From JANLSE01 sp038214135 (GTDB taxonomy: Bacteria > Chloroflexota > Chloroflexia > Chloroflexales > Roseiflexaceae), in NCBI GenBank assembly GCA_038214135.1, contig JBBQSD010000217.1:1-6877 (forward strand): a DNA stretch of 6,877 bases, written 5' to 3'. Under the pieces are notes generated by a model. The model did not search any database. It worked only from the letters and a program-made list of their open reading frames with translations, and was not told the origin of the DNA. Position 1 is the stretch's first letter. The number at the start of each line of letters is the position of its first letter. This document shows positions 1 through 5,880 of the stretch, in pieces. The translations under genes were made by a program, and so were the position numbers.

Positions 1-1
1 C

Positions 2-124
2 CATTTTTGTTGTGTGGTGTGTCAATTCGCATCCCCTGCGGATGACAACGCGGCGATCAATATTCAGCGGGCTGCCGTCAATCAGCCGATGGTGTCCAGT
101 CGTGAGTCTTCGACTCTCGATTGA
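2..124 (+). CDS. tnpB: TnpB transposon nuclease, C-terminal end only (partial at window edge)
   Basis: Reading from base 2 gives 40 residues and then TGA at 122-124. The peptide opens with HFCCVVC and continues to ADDNAAINI. This is the signature of the end of TnpB: the second Cys-x2-Cys pair of the OrfB zinc ribbon, followed by the RuvC-III block in which an Asp precedes NAA(I/V)NI. TnpB is the RNA-guided nuclease encoded by IS200/IS605 and IS1341-type elements, and it acts on DNA next to a short target-adjacent motif. The first part of the protein lies left of the window, so whether the gene is intact cannot be judged. The tail after NAAINI (about 20 residues) has a normal length. The hairpin just downstream fits the end of the same element. 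The family call is fairly sure; activity is unknown. Confidence 0.78.
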   Translation, partial: HFCCVVCQFASPADDNAAINIQRAAVNQPMVSSRESSTLD

Positions 125-130
125 GGTACA

Positions 131-161
131 AGCCCAGGAGCTTTAGTCCTGGGTAATTGAC
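131..161 (+). mobile_element. Right-end hairpin of an IS200/IS605-type element, likely omega-RNA 3' end
   Basis: A perfect 7-bp stem, CCCAGGA (133-139) and TCCTGGG (147-153), closes a 7-nt loop GCTTTAG and is followed by TAATTGAC (154-161). It begins 9 bases after the tnpB stop. Stem-loops of the form AAGCCC..loop..GGG followed by a short TTGAC- or TTCAC-like tail are characteristic right ends of TnpB-carrying elements. In such elements this hairpin is also the end of the omega RNA scaffold, and flanking DNA supplies the guide. The exact boundary is inferred to be near base 161; no target-site comparison is possible here. Confidence 0.6.
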
Positions 162-244
162 AGTGAATACTACCCGATCAACACGCTATTGCACTCCGTC
201 TTTAGATGGAGCGAAAGGTCGCCCTACGCGAGTTCTTGGTATTC
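162..244. other. Unassigned spacer with one small stem-loop
   Basis: No credible gene is seen. The only structure is a 7-bp stem with one G-T pair, CTCCGTC (194-200) and GATGGAG (205-211), around the loop TTTA. It lies downstream of the leftward reductase gene and could help end its transcript, but there is no T-run after it on the minus strand, so no terminator is called. The first bases after 161 would be the guide segment if the mobile element ends there. Confidence 0.4.
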
Positions 245-272
245 TGACTCCTGACTTCTGACTCCTGACTTC
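245..272. repeat. Heptamer tandem repeat, four units
   Basis: Four contiguous 7-mers alternate perfectly: TGACTCC, TGACTTC, TGACTCC, TGACTTC (245-251, 252-258, 259-265, 266-272). The array ends 4 bases before the reductase stop codon. The TGA core and the period of 7 match the style of repeats in the other gaps of this window, though the sequence itself is different. Confidence 0.9.
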
Positions 273-276
273 TATA

Positions 277-1233
277 CTACGCCACACTGCCAGCGATCTG
301 CTCTAGATCGGCAGCCTCTGCATCGCTCAACTGAACCGCTGCCGCTGCGATGATCTCATCGATCTGATCGGGGCGGCGAGCACCAACAATTGAACCCGTT
401 ACGGCTGGATGGCGCAAGACCCAGGCCACCGCAACGGCCCCGGCTGTCACACCACGGCTGGTCGCTAATTCCTGTAACAGTTCGACAAGTGCCAGATTAC
501 GGGTCAGCCGTGGCTCCTGAAATTCTGGATTGCGATGCCGCCAATCGTCTTCTGGCAGGTTCAACACCCGTTCGCGGGTCATCCGGCCACTCAGTAGGCC
601 CGAAACCATTGGTGAATAGACGATCACGCCGATTTTTTGCTCGCCACAGAATGGCAACACCGCTTCCTCAATCTCGCGGCGAACGAGCGCATATGGTGGT
701 TGGAGCGATGCAACCGGTGCAATCGCCTGAGCACGCTGCAACTGGTCCACATCAAAGTTTGAAACACCAATATGGCGCACCTTGCCCTCACGCTGTAATG
801 CAACCAGCGTATTCCAGCCCTCTTCAATATCCTCATCAGGGCGCGGCCAGTGAATCTGGTAGAGGTCAATGGTTTCGACCTGCAAACGCTTCAGGCTAGC
901 TTCACACTCACGCCGGATCGAATCGGCCTTCAACACACTGTTGATCGTCATCGGATCATCCCAGACGCGTGAGCACTTGGTGAAGACATATGGCCGTTCG
1001 GTCATGCCCTTCAGCGCCCGCCCAACGACTTCTTCCGAATGACCAAGCCCATAGACGGCCGCTGTGTCGATCCAGTTGATACCACGCTCAATCGCCCGGT
1101 GGATTGTCGCAATCGAATCGTCATCGTCCTGCGGTCCCCAGCCATTCAGCCAGCCGTTACCGCCAATCGCCCAGGCCCCCAAACCAACCAGCGTAATCTG
1201 AAGATCCGTTGTGCCAAGCTGTCGTGTGTTCAA
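277..1233 (-). CDS. Aldo/keto reductase
   Basis: A cytoplasmic NADPH-dependent oxidoreductase of the aldo/keto reductase superfamily, with a single TIM barrel of normal length (318 residues from the chosen start). Visible features are the N-terminal MNTRQLGTTDLQIT strand, the INWIDTAAVYG block, and the complete catalytic tetrad Asp56, Tyr61, Lys86 (FTKC) and His128 (YQIHW). IGVSNFD and the late cofactor-binding stretch SIVGARRPDQIDE are also present. Similarity is closest to the AKR11/IolS/YhdN-like bacterial branch, which reduces assorted aldehydes and ketones; the substrate cannot be told. The start is taken at TTG 1233-1231 because AAGGAG lies 8 nt upstream. A TTG two codons earlier would leave only 2 nt. 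It is the second gene of a leftward pair, 12 nt after the regulator stop. TAG stop at 277-279. Confidence 0.93.
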   Translation of the reverse strand: MNTRQLGTTDLQITLVGLGAWAIGGNGWLNGWGPQDDDDSIATIHRAIERGINWIDTAAVYGLGHSEEVVGRALKGMTERPYVFTKCSRVWDDPMTINSVLKADSIRRECEASLKRLQVETIDLYQIHWPRPDEDIEEGWNTLVALQREGKVRHIGVSNFDVDQLQRAQAIAPVASLQPPYALVRREIEEAVLPFCGEQKIGVIVYSPMVSGLLSGRMTRERVLNLPEDDWRHRNPEFQEPRLTRNLALVELLQELATSRGVTAGAVAVAWVLRHPAVTGSIVGARRPDQIDEIIAAAAVQLSDAEAADLEQIAGSVA

Positions 1234-1241
1234 TGCCAAAG

Positions 1242-1247
1242 CTCCTT
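1242..1247 (-). promoter_or_regulatory. Shine-Dalgarno site of the reductase, overlapping the upstream stop codon
   Basis: On the minus strand the sequence reads TAAGGAGC: the regulator stop TAA shares bases with the AAGGAG ribosome site. It sits 8 nt before the TTG at 1233. It decides the start codon and implies translational coupling of the two genes. Confidence 0.75.
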
Positions 1248-2661
1248 ATTTCAGAATATAATAGGCTCCACGCTTGTCGCCAACCCGCAAGAGTAACCCG
1301 CGCTCAACCAGATCGGCAAGATCGCGCCGCAGAGTCTCGCTCGAAACATCAGGCGTAAGATCCTGCATATCGCGGTTGGTGATGCGGCGCTGTTCAACAA
1401 GATGCAGCAGCGCACCAATCTGGCGCTCATTCAGCCCCTGGCGGCGCCACTCGCTGACGTCAACCCCACCAGCATCCGTCTGGTCGTCGCCAATATGGCC
1501 CCGCAATGTCACCAGAAAGCCAGCCGCTGTTTCGCGGAACTCTGGTGGCGGCAGGCCAGCATCGGCCATCTGGCGCAGCACCCGATCAATACCATAGCCA
1601 AGCCGCTCGATCAGGCCATAATCGGAAAGAATCTGCACCAGTGTTTCATTCCGGCTGAAGCGCTCTTCAACCAGATTTTGCAGCGTCACATGGCCAGGCA
1701 AGCGCCCTGGCGAATAACACTCCAATCGATCACCAAACAGAGCCAATCGAATGCCCTCACCGCGCACGCTATAATCACGATGGGCCACCGCATTGACAAG
1801 TACCTCACGAACGGCCCCCAGCGGCAACTGCGTCCAGTCCTGGCGCTCAAACCCAACCATGCGGCTTCCACGGCGCATGTGCTCCGAAAGCCACATCTCC
1901 GCCCGCCGTATCGATTCGACAAGCGTATCGCGAACATCCTCGCGAATGAATTCATCGCTCATCTCGCGGCCACGATAGCGCACCAGGGTAATTTCGCACT
2001 GCGGGAAGAAGCGCTCAGCCGCCGAGGCAAATAGCAGCAACCCGGCATTGGTTGGGCGAGAATCAGAAGCGGAATGCGTAGCGCTCGAAGCACGTCCATC
2101 ATCTGCATGAATGAGTGCCCCACGCCGGAACAGGAAGCCGAATGGATCAGATTCAGCCGCTGGGCCAATCCGCCGCGCATAGGCCATGATCTTTTGCTCA
2201 TCCAGATCTTCGCGCACAGCTCCAGCCGGAACCAGGCGTTCCCAGCTGGTGGTACCCCGCTCTAGGAGCAAACGGCGTAGTGCTTCGGGGAGCAGTGGCT
2301 GATCAAGCGCGCCCTCACGACGCAGATATTTGCCGCGCACACAATAGACGTGTGGCATGCCCGCTGGAACATCGGCAACCAGCAGTGCAGCGCTGCCAAC
2401 ATGCACAATTTCAGGAAGCGGTAACAACAGGGGCGGGGTGCAGGCCATTCCTGCATCAAGCACCGCCGCAAGCGTCGTACCAGGGTCGCTCACGCCCTCA
2501 ACCCTGCGATTGCGCCCCACACCTATCACAACCGACCCGCCTTGGGCATTGGCTAGCGCAGCAAGGGTTTCTGCCAGATCATCGGGCTTGAACACACCAC
2601 GCACAAAGGCCAGGCGGGCACCCTCCGGCTGAGCAAGCAGCGTATCAATCGAAGCAGTCAT
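1246..2661 (-). CDS. AlbA/Schlafen-type ATP-binding transcriptional regulator (COG2865-like)
   Basis: A probable DNA-binding regulator of 471 residues. Three parts can be seen. Residues about 13-135 form an AlbA_2 (Schlafen-like) domain, with ALANAQGGSVVIGVG and the late YLRREG motif. Residues about 200-387 hold a GHKL-type ATP-binding module (HATPase_c_4) with REVLVNAVAHRDYSVRGEG, including Glu286, Asn290 and HRDY at 294-297, and RLGYGIDRV (353-361). Residues about 410-471 are a winged helix of DeoR style (SSETLRRDLADLVERGLL). The usual L-E-F-K of AlbA_2 reads L-A-F-V, so that site looks degenerate. The ATG at 2661 is preferred: an upstream in-frame TTG (2763) would place a promoter inside the coding region and add a cysteine-rich, non-conserved tail. 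Its Shine-Dalgarno is weak (GGA, 7 nt away). It is first in an operon with the reductase; autoregulation is plausible but unproven. Confidence 0.85.
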   Translation of the reverse strand: MTASIDTLLAQPEGARLAFVRGVFKPDDLAETLAALANAQGGSVVIGVGRNRRVEGVSDPGTTLAAVLDAGMACTPPLLLPLPEIVHVGSAALLVADVPAGMPHVYCVRGKYLRREGALDQPLLPEALRRLLLERGTTSWERLVPAGAVREDLDEQKIMAYARRIGPAAESDPFGFLFRRGALIHADDGRASSATHSASDSRPTNAGLLLFASAAERFFPQCEITLVRYRGREMSDEFIREDVRDTLVESIRRAEMWLSEHMRRGSRMVGFERQDWTQLPLGAVREVLVNAVAHRDYSVRGEGIRLALFGDRLECYSPGRLPGHVTLQNLVEERFSRNETLVQILSDYGLIERLGYGIDRVLRQMADAGLPPPEFRETAAGFLVTLRGHIGDDQTDAGGVDVSEWRRQGLNERQIGALLHLVEQRRITNRDMQDLTPDVSSETLRRDLADLVERGLLLRVGDKRGAYYILK

Positions 2662-2718
2662 GCACACATCCGCTAGGCAAGTGGGTTGAATGAAGCAGTG
2701 CTGTTCGGAAACGATGCC

Positions 2719-2745
2719 ATTGTAGCACGGATTTGCACATCTCAA
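2719..2745 (-). promoter_or_regulatory. Candidate promoter of the regulator/reductase operon
   Basis: On the minus strand there is a good -10 box TACAAT (2724-2719), with TTGAGA (2745-2740) upstream at a short 15-nt spacing. Transcription would begin near 2712, about 50 nt before the ATG at 2661. The -10 is strong and the -35 assignment is weak. Confidence 0.4.
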
Positions 2746-2748
2746 GAA

Positions 2749-2757
2749 TGCTATACT
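2749..2757 (+). promoter_or_regulatory. Candidate extended -10 promoter for the phosphatase-like gene
   Basis: TGC followed by TATACT (2752-2757) forms an extended -10 element. No -35 at good spacing is seen (TTGCAC at 2733 is only 13 nt away). It is back to back with, and just beyond, the -35 of the leftward operon, so the two would compete or be co-regulated. It would give a leader of roughly 155 nt containing the inverted heptamers. Confidence 0.3.
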
Positions 2758-2767
2758 ACGCAAGCCA

Positions 2768-2884
2768 TCAGCCGTCAGCTTTCAGCTTTGACGCTGAGGT
2801 ACATAAAAGTATTGGCTGTCGTTGCAAGAGGCCGCTGGTCTGCACAGAGAGGTTCGTACTCCTGACGGCTGAAAGCTGAGAGCT
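2768..2884. repeat. Inverted heptamer repeats in the phosphatase-like gene leader
   Basis: On the left are TCAGCCG, TCAGCTT, TCAGCTT (2768-2788). On the right are TGACGGC, TGAAAGC, TGAGAGC (2863-2883), which are the same kind of heptads on the opposite strand. TCAGCTTTCAGC (2775-2786) pairs perfectly with GCTGAAAGCTGA (2868-2879), and CAGCCGTCAG (2769-2778) pairs with CTGACGGCTG (2862-2871). The two pairings are mutually exclusive alternatives, with about 80-90 nt between the arms. Confidence 0.75.
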
Positions 2885-2919
2885 CTTGGCCGTTTGCTCA
2901 ATCGAGGAGGTTGGTTCTC

Positions 2920-3825
2920 ATGGCAACTATTGTGATCGTTGGTGCCGCCGACACTGGCCGTTCGCCGATAACCGCTGCGCTGCTGCGACGGCTATTAGAA
3001 ACCCGCCGACACGCCCATATCGTCGAATCGGCTGGCGTCTTGGGGCACGATGGCGATCCAGCAACATCCGATGCACAGCAGGTTATGGAGCAGACCAACA
3101 TCGACATCAGCGATCATGTTGCTCGCACGCTCACCGATGAGATCACTACACAAGCACAACTCCTGGTTGCCGTGGACAGCGGTTCGGCGCTTGTCGCACG
3201 GAGCCGCTTCCCCGATGCAGCAGCACGCATCTATACTCTTGGTGAATTGGCTGGCCGCCAACGCGATATCCCCGACCCGTTTAAGATGCAGATTGGCGCA
3301 TGGCTTACCTATACCCGTGAAATTGAAATACTCCTGCACAGCGCTCTGCCCCGTATTCTCACACTGATTGGCGATCCACTCGAACCAGAACCCGCAGCAC
3401 TTCCCATCGCGCCAGTTCCCGCTCCCCACCCAACCACAGCACGCGCCACGCCACCTGCACACGTTGCATTGCCCACCGCCAATAACTATAATCCTAACGT
3501 GAGCCTGGCCGAACGCGATGGAGCAATAGCACGCATGCAGCAACTGCTTACGGTTGCAGCACAGATGCCTGGTGTGGTTGATTGGAACGTCGCCCGCATA
3601 CAGATCGAGAACGACCTGAGCCAGTGCCAGCTACCAACCGCACAAGATGATCTGGCCCCAACATTCGTTGGCCTACTACGTGCAGCAATCACACTCACGC
3701 CCGCCAACCCGACCCATGGGCAACTAGCAGCATTACGCGATGCCATTGATCAGCTTGAACGACCGATCTCGCAGGCAATTCTGACAGCATTTACCGCTCG
3801 GCTAGGGACGTGGGGAACCCTATGA
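2920..3825 (+). CDS. Low-molecular-weight tyrosine phosphatase-fold protein lacking the catalytic cysteine, with unknown C-terminal domain
   Basis: 301 residues; the family norm is about 150. Residues 1-152 follow the LMW-PTP/arsenate reductase (ArsC) fold: strand ATIVIV, P-loop at 8-16, ESAGV at 36-40, and IPDPF at 117-121 carrying the general-acid Asp119. The P-loop reads GAADTGRSP, so the nucleophile of the C-x5-R signature is Gly8 (codon GGT), while Arg14 and Ser15 remain. Phosphatase or arsenate reductase chemistry is therefore not expected; a binding or sensing role is inferred. Residues about 153-195 are a Pro/Ala-rich linker. Residues about 195-301 form a helical domain I do not recognise. 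ATG 2920 is chosen because GAGGAGG (2904-2910) lies 9 nt upstream; a TTG at 2911 would abut that site. The stop TGA is itself the first bases of the following octamer array. No signal peptide or membrane segment is evident. Confidence 0.82.
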   Translation: MATIVIVGAADTGRSPITAALLRRLLETRRHAHIVESAGVLGHDGDPATSDAQQVMEQTNIDISDHVARTLTDEITTQAQLLVAVDSGSALVARSRFPDAAARIYTLGELAGRQRDIPDPFKMQIGAWLTYTREIEILLHSALPRILTLIGDPLEPEPAALPIAPVPAPHPTTARATPPAHVALPTANNYNPNVSLAERDGAIARMQQLLTVAAQMPGVVDWNVARIQIENDLSQCQLPTAQDDLAPTFVGLLRAAITLTPANPTHGQLAALRDAIDQLERPISQAILTAFTARLGTWGTL

Positions 3826-4012
3826 CCGGGTGACACGTGACATGATGACAGCTGCTTGATCGAGGGTATCCTTTTGTGACCAGGTGACCAAGTGACAAGG
3901 CGACAAGGTGACAGATGCTTGATCGAGGTTGTACCACACTTCAATAGCACGTTCACCCTCTCACCCCATCACCATGTCAGGATTCTCGTCACTCCCTCAC
4001 CATGTCACCAGG
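3823..4012. repeat. Octamer repeat block in two opposing halves
   Basis: This block fills most of the 340-bp gap before the ATPase gene. The left half carries TGAC octamers: TGACCGGG, TGACACG, TGACATGA, TGACAGCT (3823-3853), and then TGACCAGG, TGACCAAG, TGACAAGG, CGACAAGG, TGACAGAT (3877-3916). The right half carries the inverted type: TCACCCTC, TCACCCCA, TCACCATG (3953-3976), and TCACTCCC, TCACCATG, TCACCAGG (3989-4012). Each left array ends in GCTTGATCGAGG (3854-3865 and 3917-3928). Including the preceding octamer this is a 20-bp direct repeat with one mismatch, 63 bp apart. No gene is seen; 4013-4075 shows nothing recognisable. Confidence 0.88.
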
Positions 4013-4075
4013 CCAGAGTAGCGTCCTAATCACAAACAGGACTGTCTGCCCCTACCCGTGGTGACTTATGGCCTA

Positions 4076-4105
4076 TTGATGCAATCGATGGCATCTTCCT
4101 ATACT
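4076..4105 (+). promoter_or_regulatory. Sigma-70-type promoter of the AAA+ gene
   Basis: TTGATG (4076-4081) and TATACT (4100-4105) are separated by 18 nt. Transcription would start near 4112, about 54 nt ahead of the ATG at 4166. Both boxes match the consensus well. Confidence 0.55.
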
Positions 4106-4115
4106 AGTGTATAGG
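4098..4115. promoter_or_regulatory. 18-bp palindrome over the -10 box, candidate operator
   Basis: Perfect 7-bp arms CCTATAC (4098-4104) and GTATAGG (4109-4115) flank TAGT. It covers the -10 box and the predicted start point of the AAA+ promoter, the usual place for a repressor dimer. It is too short and AT-rich to act as a terminator. Confidence 0.5.
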
Positions 4116-4165
4116 GTAAACGCTGCCCGCATTATTCCCAGCAATCAAGCAAAGGGCCTACCACA

Positions 4166-5782
4166 ATGCGCTTTCTAGTCGATCAGCGCTCGTACGACGA
4201 GATGCTTGAGAAGAAACTACACTCCCGCGATTGCTATGTCCGCAAGCAAGAATATCCCCACCACCTGTATGTCGATGGCGTTAAATATTGTGTGGCACGT
4301 GCCCTGTTCGATTGCATCAAGCAGGCTCAGGATGCCGATGATCAGGATGCACTGCTCCATCTGTTGTTTCATAAGGAAGAACTTGATCGCGCCGTTGCCG
4401 AGGCCCGTTCAAGGGGTATCGATATTCGCACAGCCAGCGCAATCGGCGATCCGCCGCCAACCGACAGCGAATCGATGCCGCGCCTCAGCAATTCCTTCAC
4501 CCCAAAACCAGCTGAGACAATTGAAGATACTGGTCTCAACCGAACCTTTCTGTATGAACATATCATCCGAATTATCTATAACAAGGGCCGTGCAACAGGG
4601 CTGGATCTGGTTGAGGAGACCAAGCTTTCCTATAATATCATCGATGTTCTGCTGCGCGAATTACGGAAACAGGAAACAATCGATATCGCCGGGCAGCGTG
4701 GCTATGGCGATGTAAACTATGAATACACCCTAACACCACGTGGCAACCAGGCAGCCCAGGATGCCCTGCTGAAGACAATGTATTCTGGGCCGGTACCAGT
4801 TCAACTCGATGAATGGATCAAGTCTGTCAAAGCCCAGACAATCAAGGATGTGATCGTCACCCGCCGCAATATTCGTGAGGCATTCAAGGGTCTGATCATC
4901 GATGATTCAATCCTCAACTGGGTTGGGCCTGCCGTCAACTCGGCCTCATCGGTGATGTTATTCGGCTTTCCTGGCAATGGTAAAACAACAATTGCCGAGC
5001 GAATCACACACCTGATGGGCGATGATATCTTCATTCCCTATGCCGTCTATGCCGATGGTGCCTTGATCAAACTGTATGACTCGATTGTCCACGAAGGCCC
5101 CAAACAGCAACTCCCAGCCGATACCCAGTATGATGCGCGCTGGATCAGAATCAGCCGTCCAGTCGTTATCGTTGGCGGTGAACTGACACTAGAGGGCCTC
5201 AACCTGATCTTCAATAGCGAGACGGGCATCTATGAGGCTCCATTCCAGATGAAGGCCAATTGTGGCATCTTCCTGATCGATGACTTTGGCCGCCAACAGG
5301 TGCGTGTGTTCGATCTGCTGAACCGCTGGATTGTGCCGCTGGAAAAACGCTACGACTTCCTGATGACAGCGACTGGTAAAAAGCTCCAGATTCCTTTCGA
5401 TCAATTGATCATGTTCTCGACCAACCTCGATCCAAACGATCTCGGCGATGATGCGCTGCTGCGGCGCATCAAATTCAAATTCGAGATCGTCGACCCAACC
5501 GAGGAGCAGTGGCGCGAGATCTGGAAGATCATGTGCCGCGTCTATAAAGTGCCATATGATGATCGGTCGCTGGATTATCTGATCAAAAAATGGTATCTTC
5601 CAGATGAACGGCCATTCCGTAACTGCCAACCACGCGATATCTTGTTGCAGATGATCGCCATTGCCAAATACAATATGGAGAGCGTGTTACTGACCGCCGA
5701 TCTGCTTGATTCAGCATGTGCAACATACTTCATAAGCAAGGAGAAGAAGAGTTTCGGCGCGAAAATTCGCCTCGATCTTTAG
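4166..5782 (+). CDS. Winged-helix AAA+ ATPase, function unknown
   Basis: A 538-residue soluble protein. Residues 1-90 form a domain I do not recognise. Residues about 90-122 are a polar, proline-containing linker, and about 125-195 look like a winged helix (LYEHIIRIIYNKGRATGLDL, then the LLRELRKQE helix and the wing YEYTLTPRG). Residues about 235-525 are an AAA+ module. It has Walker A GFPGNGKT (267-274), a Walker B-like FLIDD (369-373) ending in Asp where Glu is usual, sensor 1 Asn420 (MFSTN), an arginine-finger candidate at Arg433/434 (LLRRIKF), and sensor 2 Arg490 (QPRD). The layout is MoxR/dynein-related in feel, but the assignment is not secure. ATG 4166 has AAAGGG (4151-4156) 9 nt upstream. 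The gene has its own promoter with an overlapping palindrome, so it is probably a separate unit. The combination suggests a DNA- or partner-binding remodelling ATPase; the target is unknown. Confidence 0.83.
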   Translation: MRFLVDQRSYDEMLEKKLHSRDCYVRKQEYPHHLYVDGVKYCVARALFDCIKQAQDADDQDALLHLLFHKEELDRAVAEARSRGIDIRTASAIGDPPPTDSESMPRLSNSFTPKPAETIEDTGLNRTFLYEHIIRIIYNKGRATGLDLVEETKLSYNIIDVLLRELRKQETIDIAGQRGYGDVNYEYTLTPRGNQAAQDALLKTMYSGPVPVQLDEWIKSVKAQTIKDVIVTRRNIREAFKGLIIDDSILNWVGPAVNSASSVMLFGFPGNGKTTIAERITHLMGDDIFIPYAVYADGALIKLYDSIVHEGPKQQLPADTQYDARWIRISRPVVIVGGELTLEGLNLIFNSETGIYEAPFQMKANCGIFLIDDFGRQQVRVFDLLNRWIVPLEKRYDFLMTATGKKLQIPFDQLIMFSTNLDPNDLGDDALLRRIKFKFEIVDPTEEQWREIWKIMCRVYKVPYDDRSLDYLIKKWYLPDERPFRNCQPRDILLQMIAIAKYNMESVLLTADLLDSACATYFISKEKKSFGAKIRLDL

Positions 5783-5785
5783 TAG

Positions 5786-5834
5786 AAGGAACAAGTGAAC
5801 AAGGAACACGATGCTCCTTGTTCACTTGTTCCTT
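5786..5834. repeat. Perfect 20-bp inverted repeat just after the AAA+ gene
   Basis: The arms 5786-5805 and 5815-5834 are exact reverse complements (beginning AAGGAACAAG and ending CTTGTTCCTT), with a 9-nt loop ACACGATGC. It starts 3 nt after the TAG stop. The left arm is itself built of octamer-like units (GGAACAAG, TGAACAAG, GAACACGA), and fragments of the same unit continue at 5841-5856. It could end transcription in both directions, but only TTT follows the stem, so a classical intrinsic terminator is not certain. Confidence 0.85.
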
Positions 5835-5880
5835 TGCCACTGAACAAAAGAACAAGAGTCTGATGTTGCGCTGTCCTCTC

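Noticed and set aside
194..211. Intrinsic terminator for the reductase
   Set aside because: The stem is short with a wobble pair and has no T-run on the minus strand.
390..899. Plus-strand open frame opposite the reductase
   Set aside because: Low-complexity Arg/Pro/His translation antisense to a clearly conserved gene; no ribosome site or family resemblance.
1402..2034. Plus-strand open frame of about 210 codons within the regulator gene
   Set aside because: Antisense shadow of a gene with three recognisable domains; the peptide has no family signature.
272..2761. 11-bp direct repeat CTATACTACGC at 272-282 and 2751-2761 bracketing the regulator/reductase operon
   Set aside because: Several 11-bp matches are expected by chance in a window this size, and the left copy overlaps the reductase stop codon, so insertion-site duplication is not supported.
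2662..2763. N-terminal extension of the AlbA-type regulator to a TTG at 2763
   Set aside because: The added 34 residues are cysteine-rich without family resemblance and span a good -10 box; the ATG at 2661 begins just before the conserved domain.
3823..4012. CRISPR array
   Set aside because: Units are 8 bp, contiguous and degenerate, with no constant repeat of 24-40 bp and no unique spacers.
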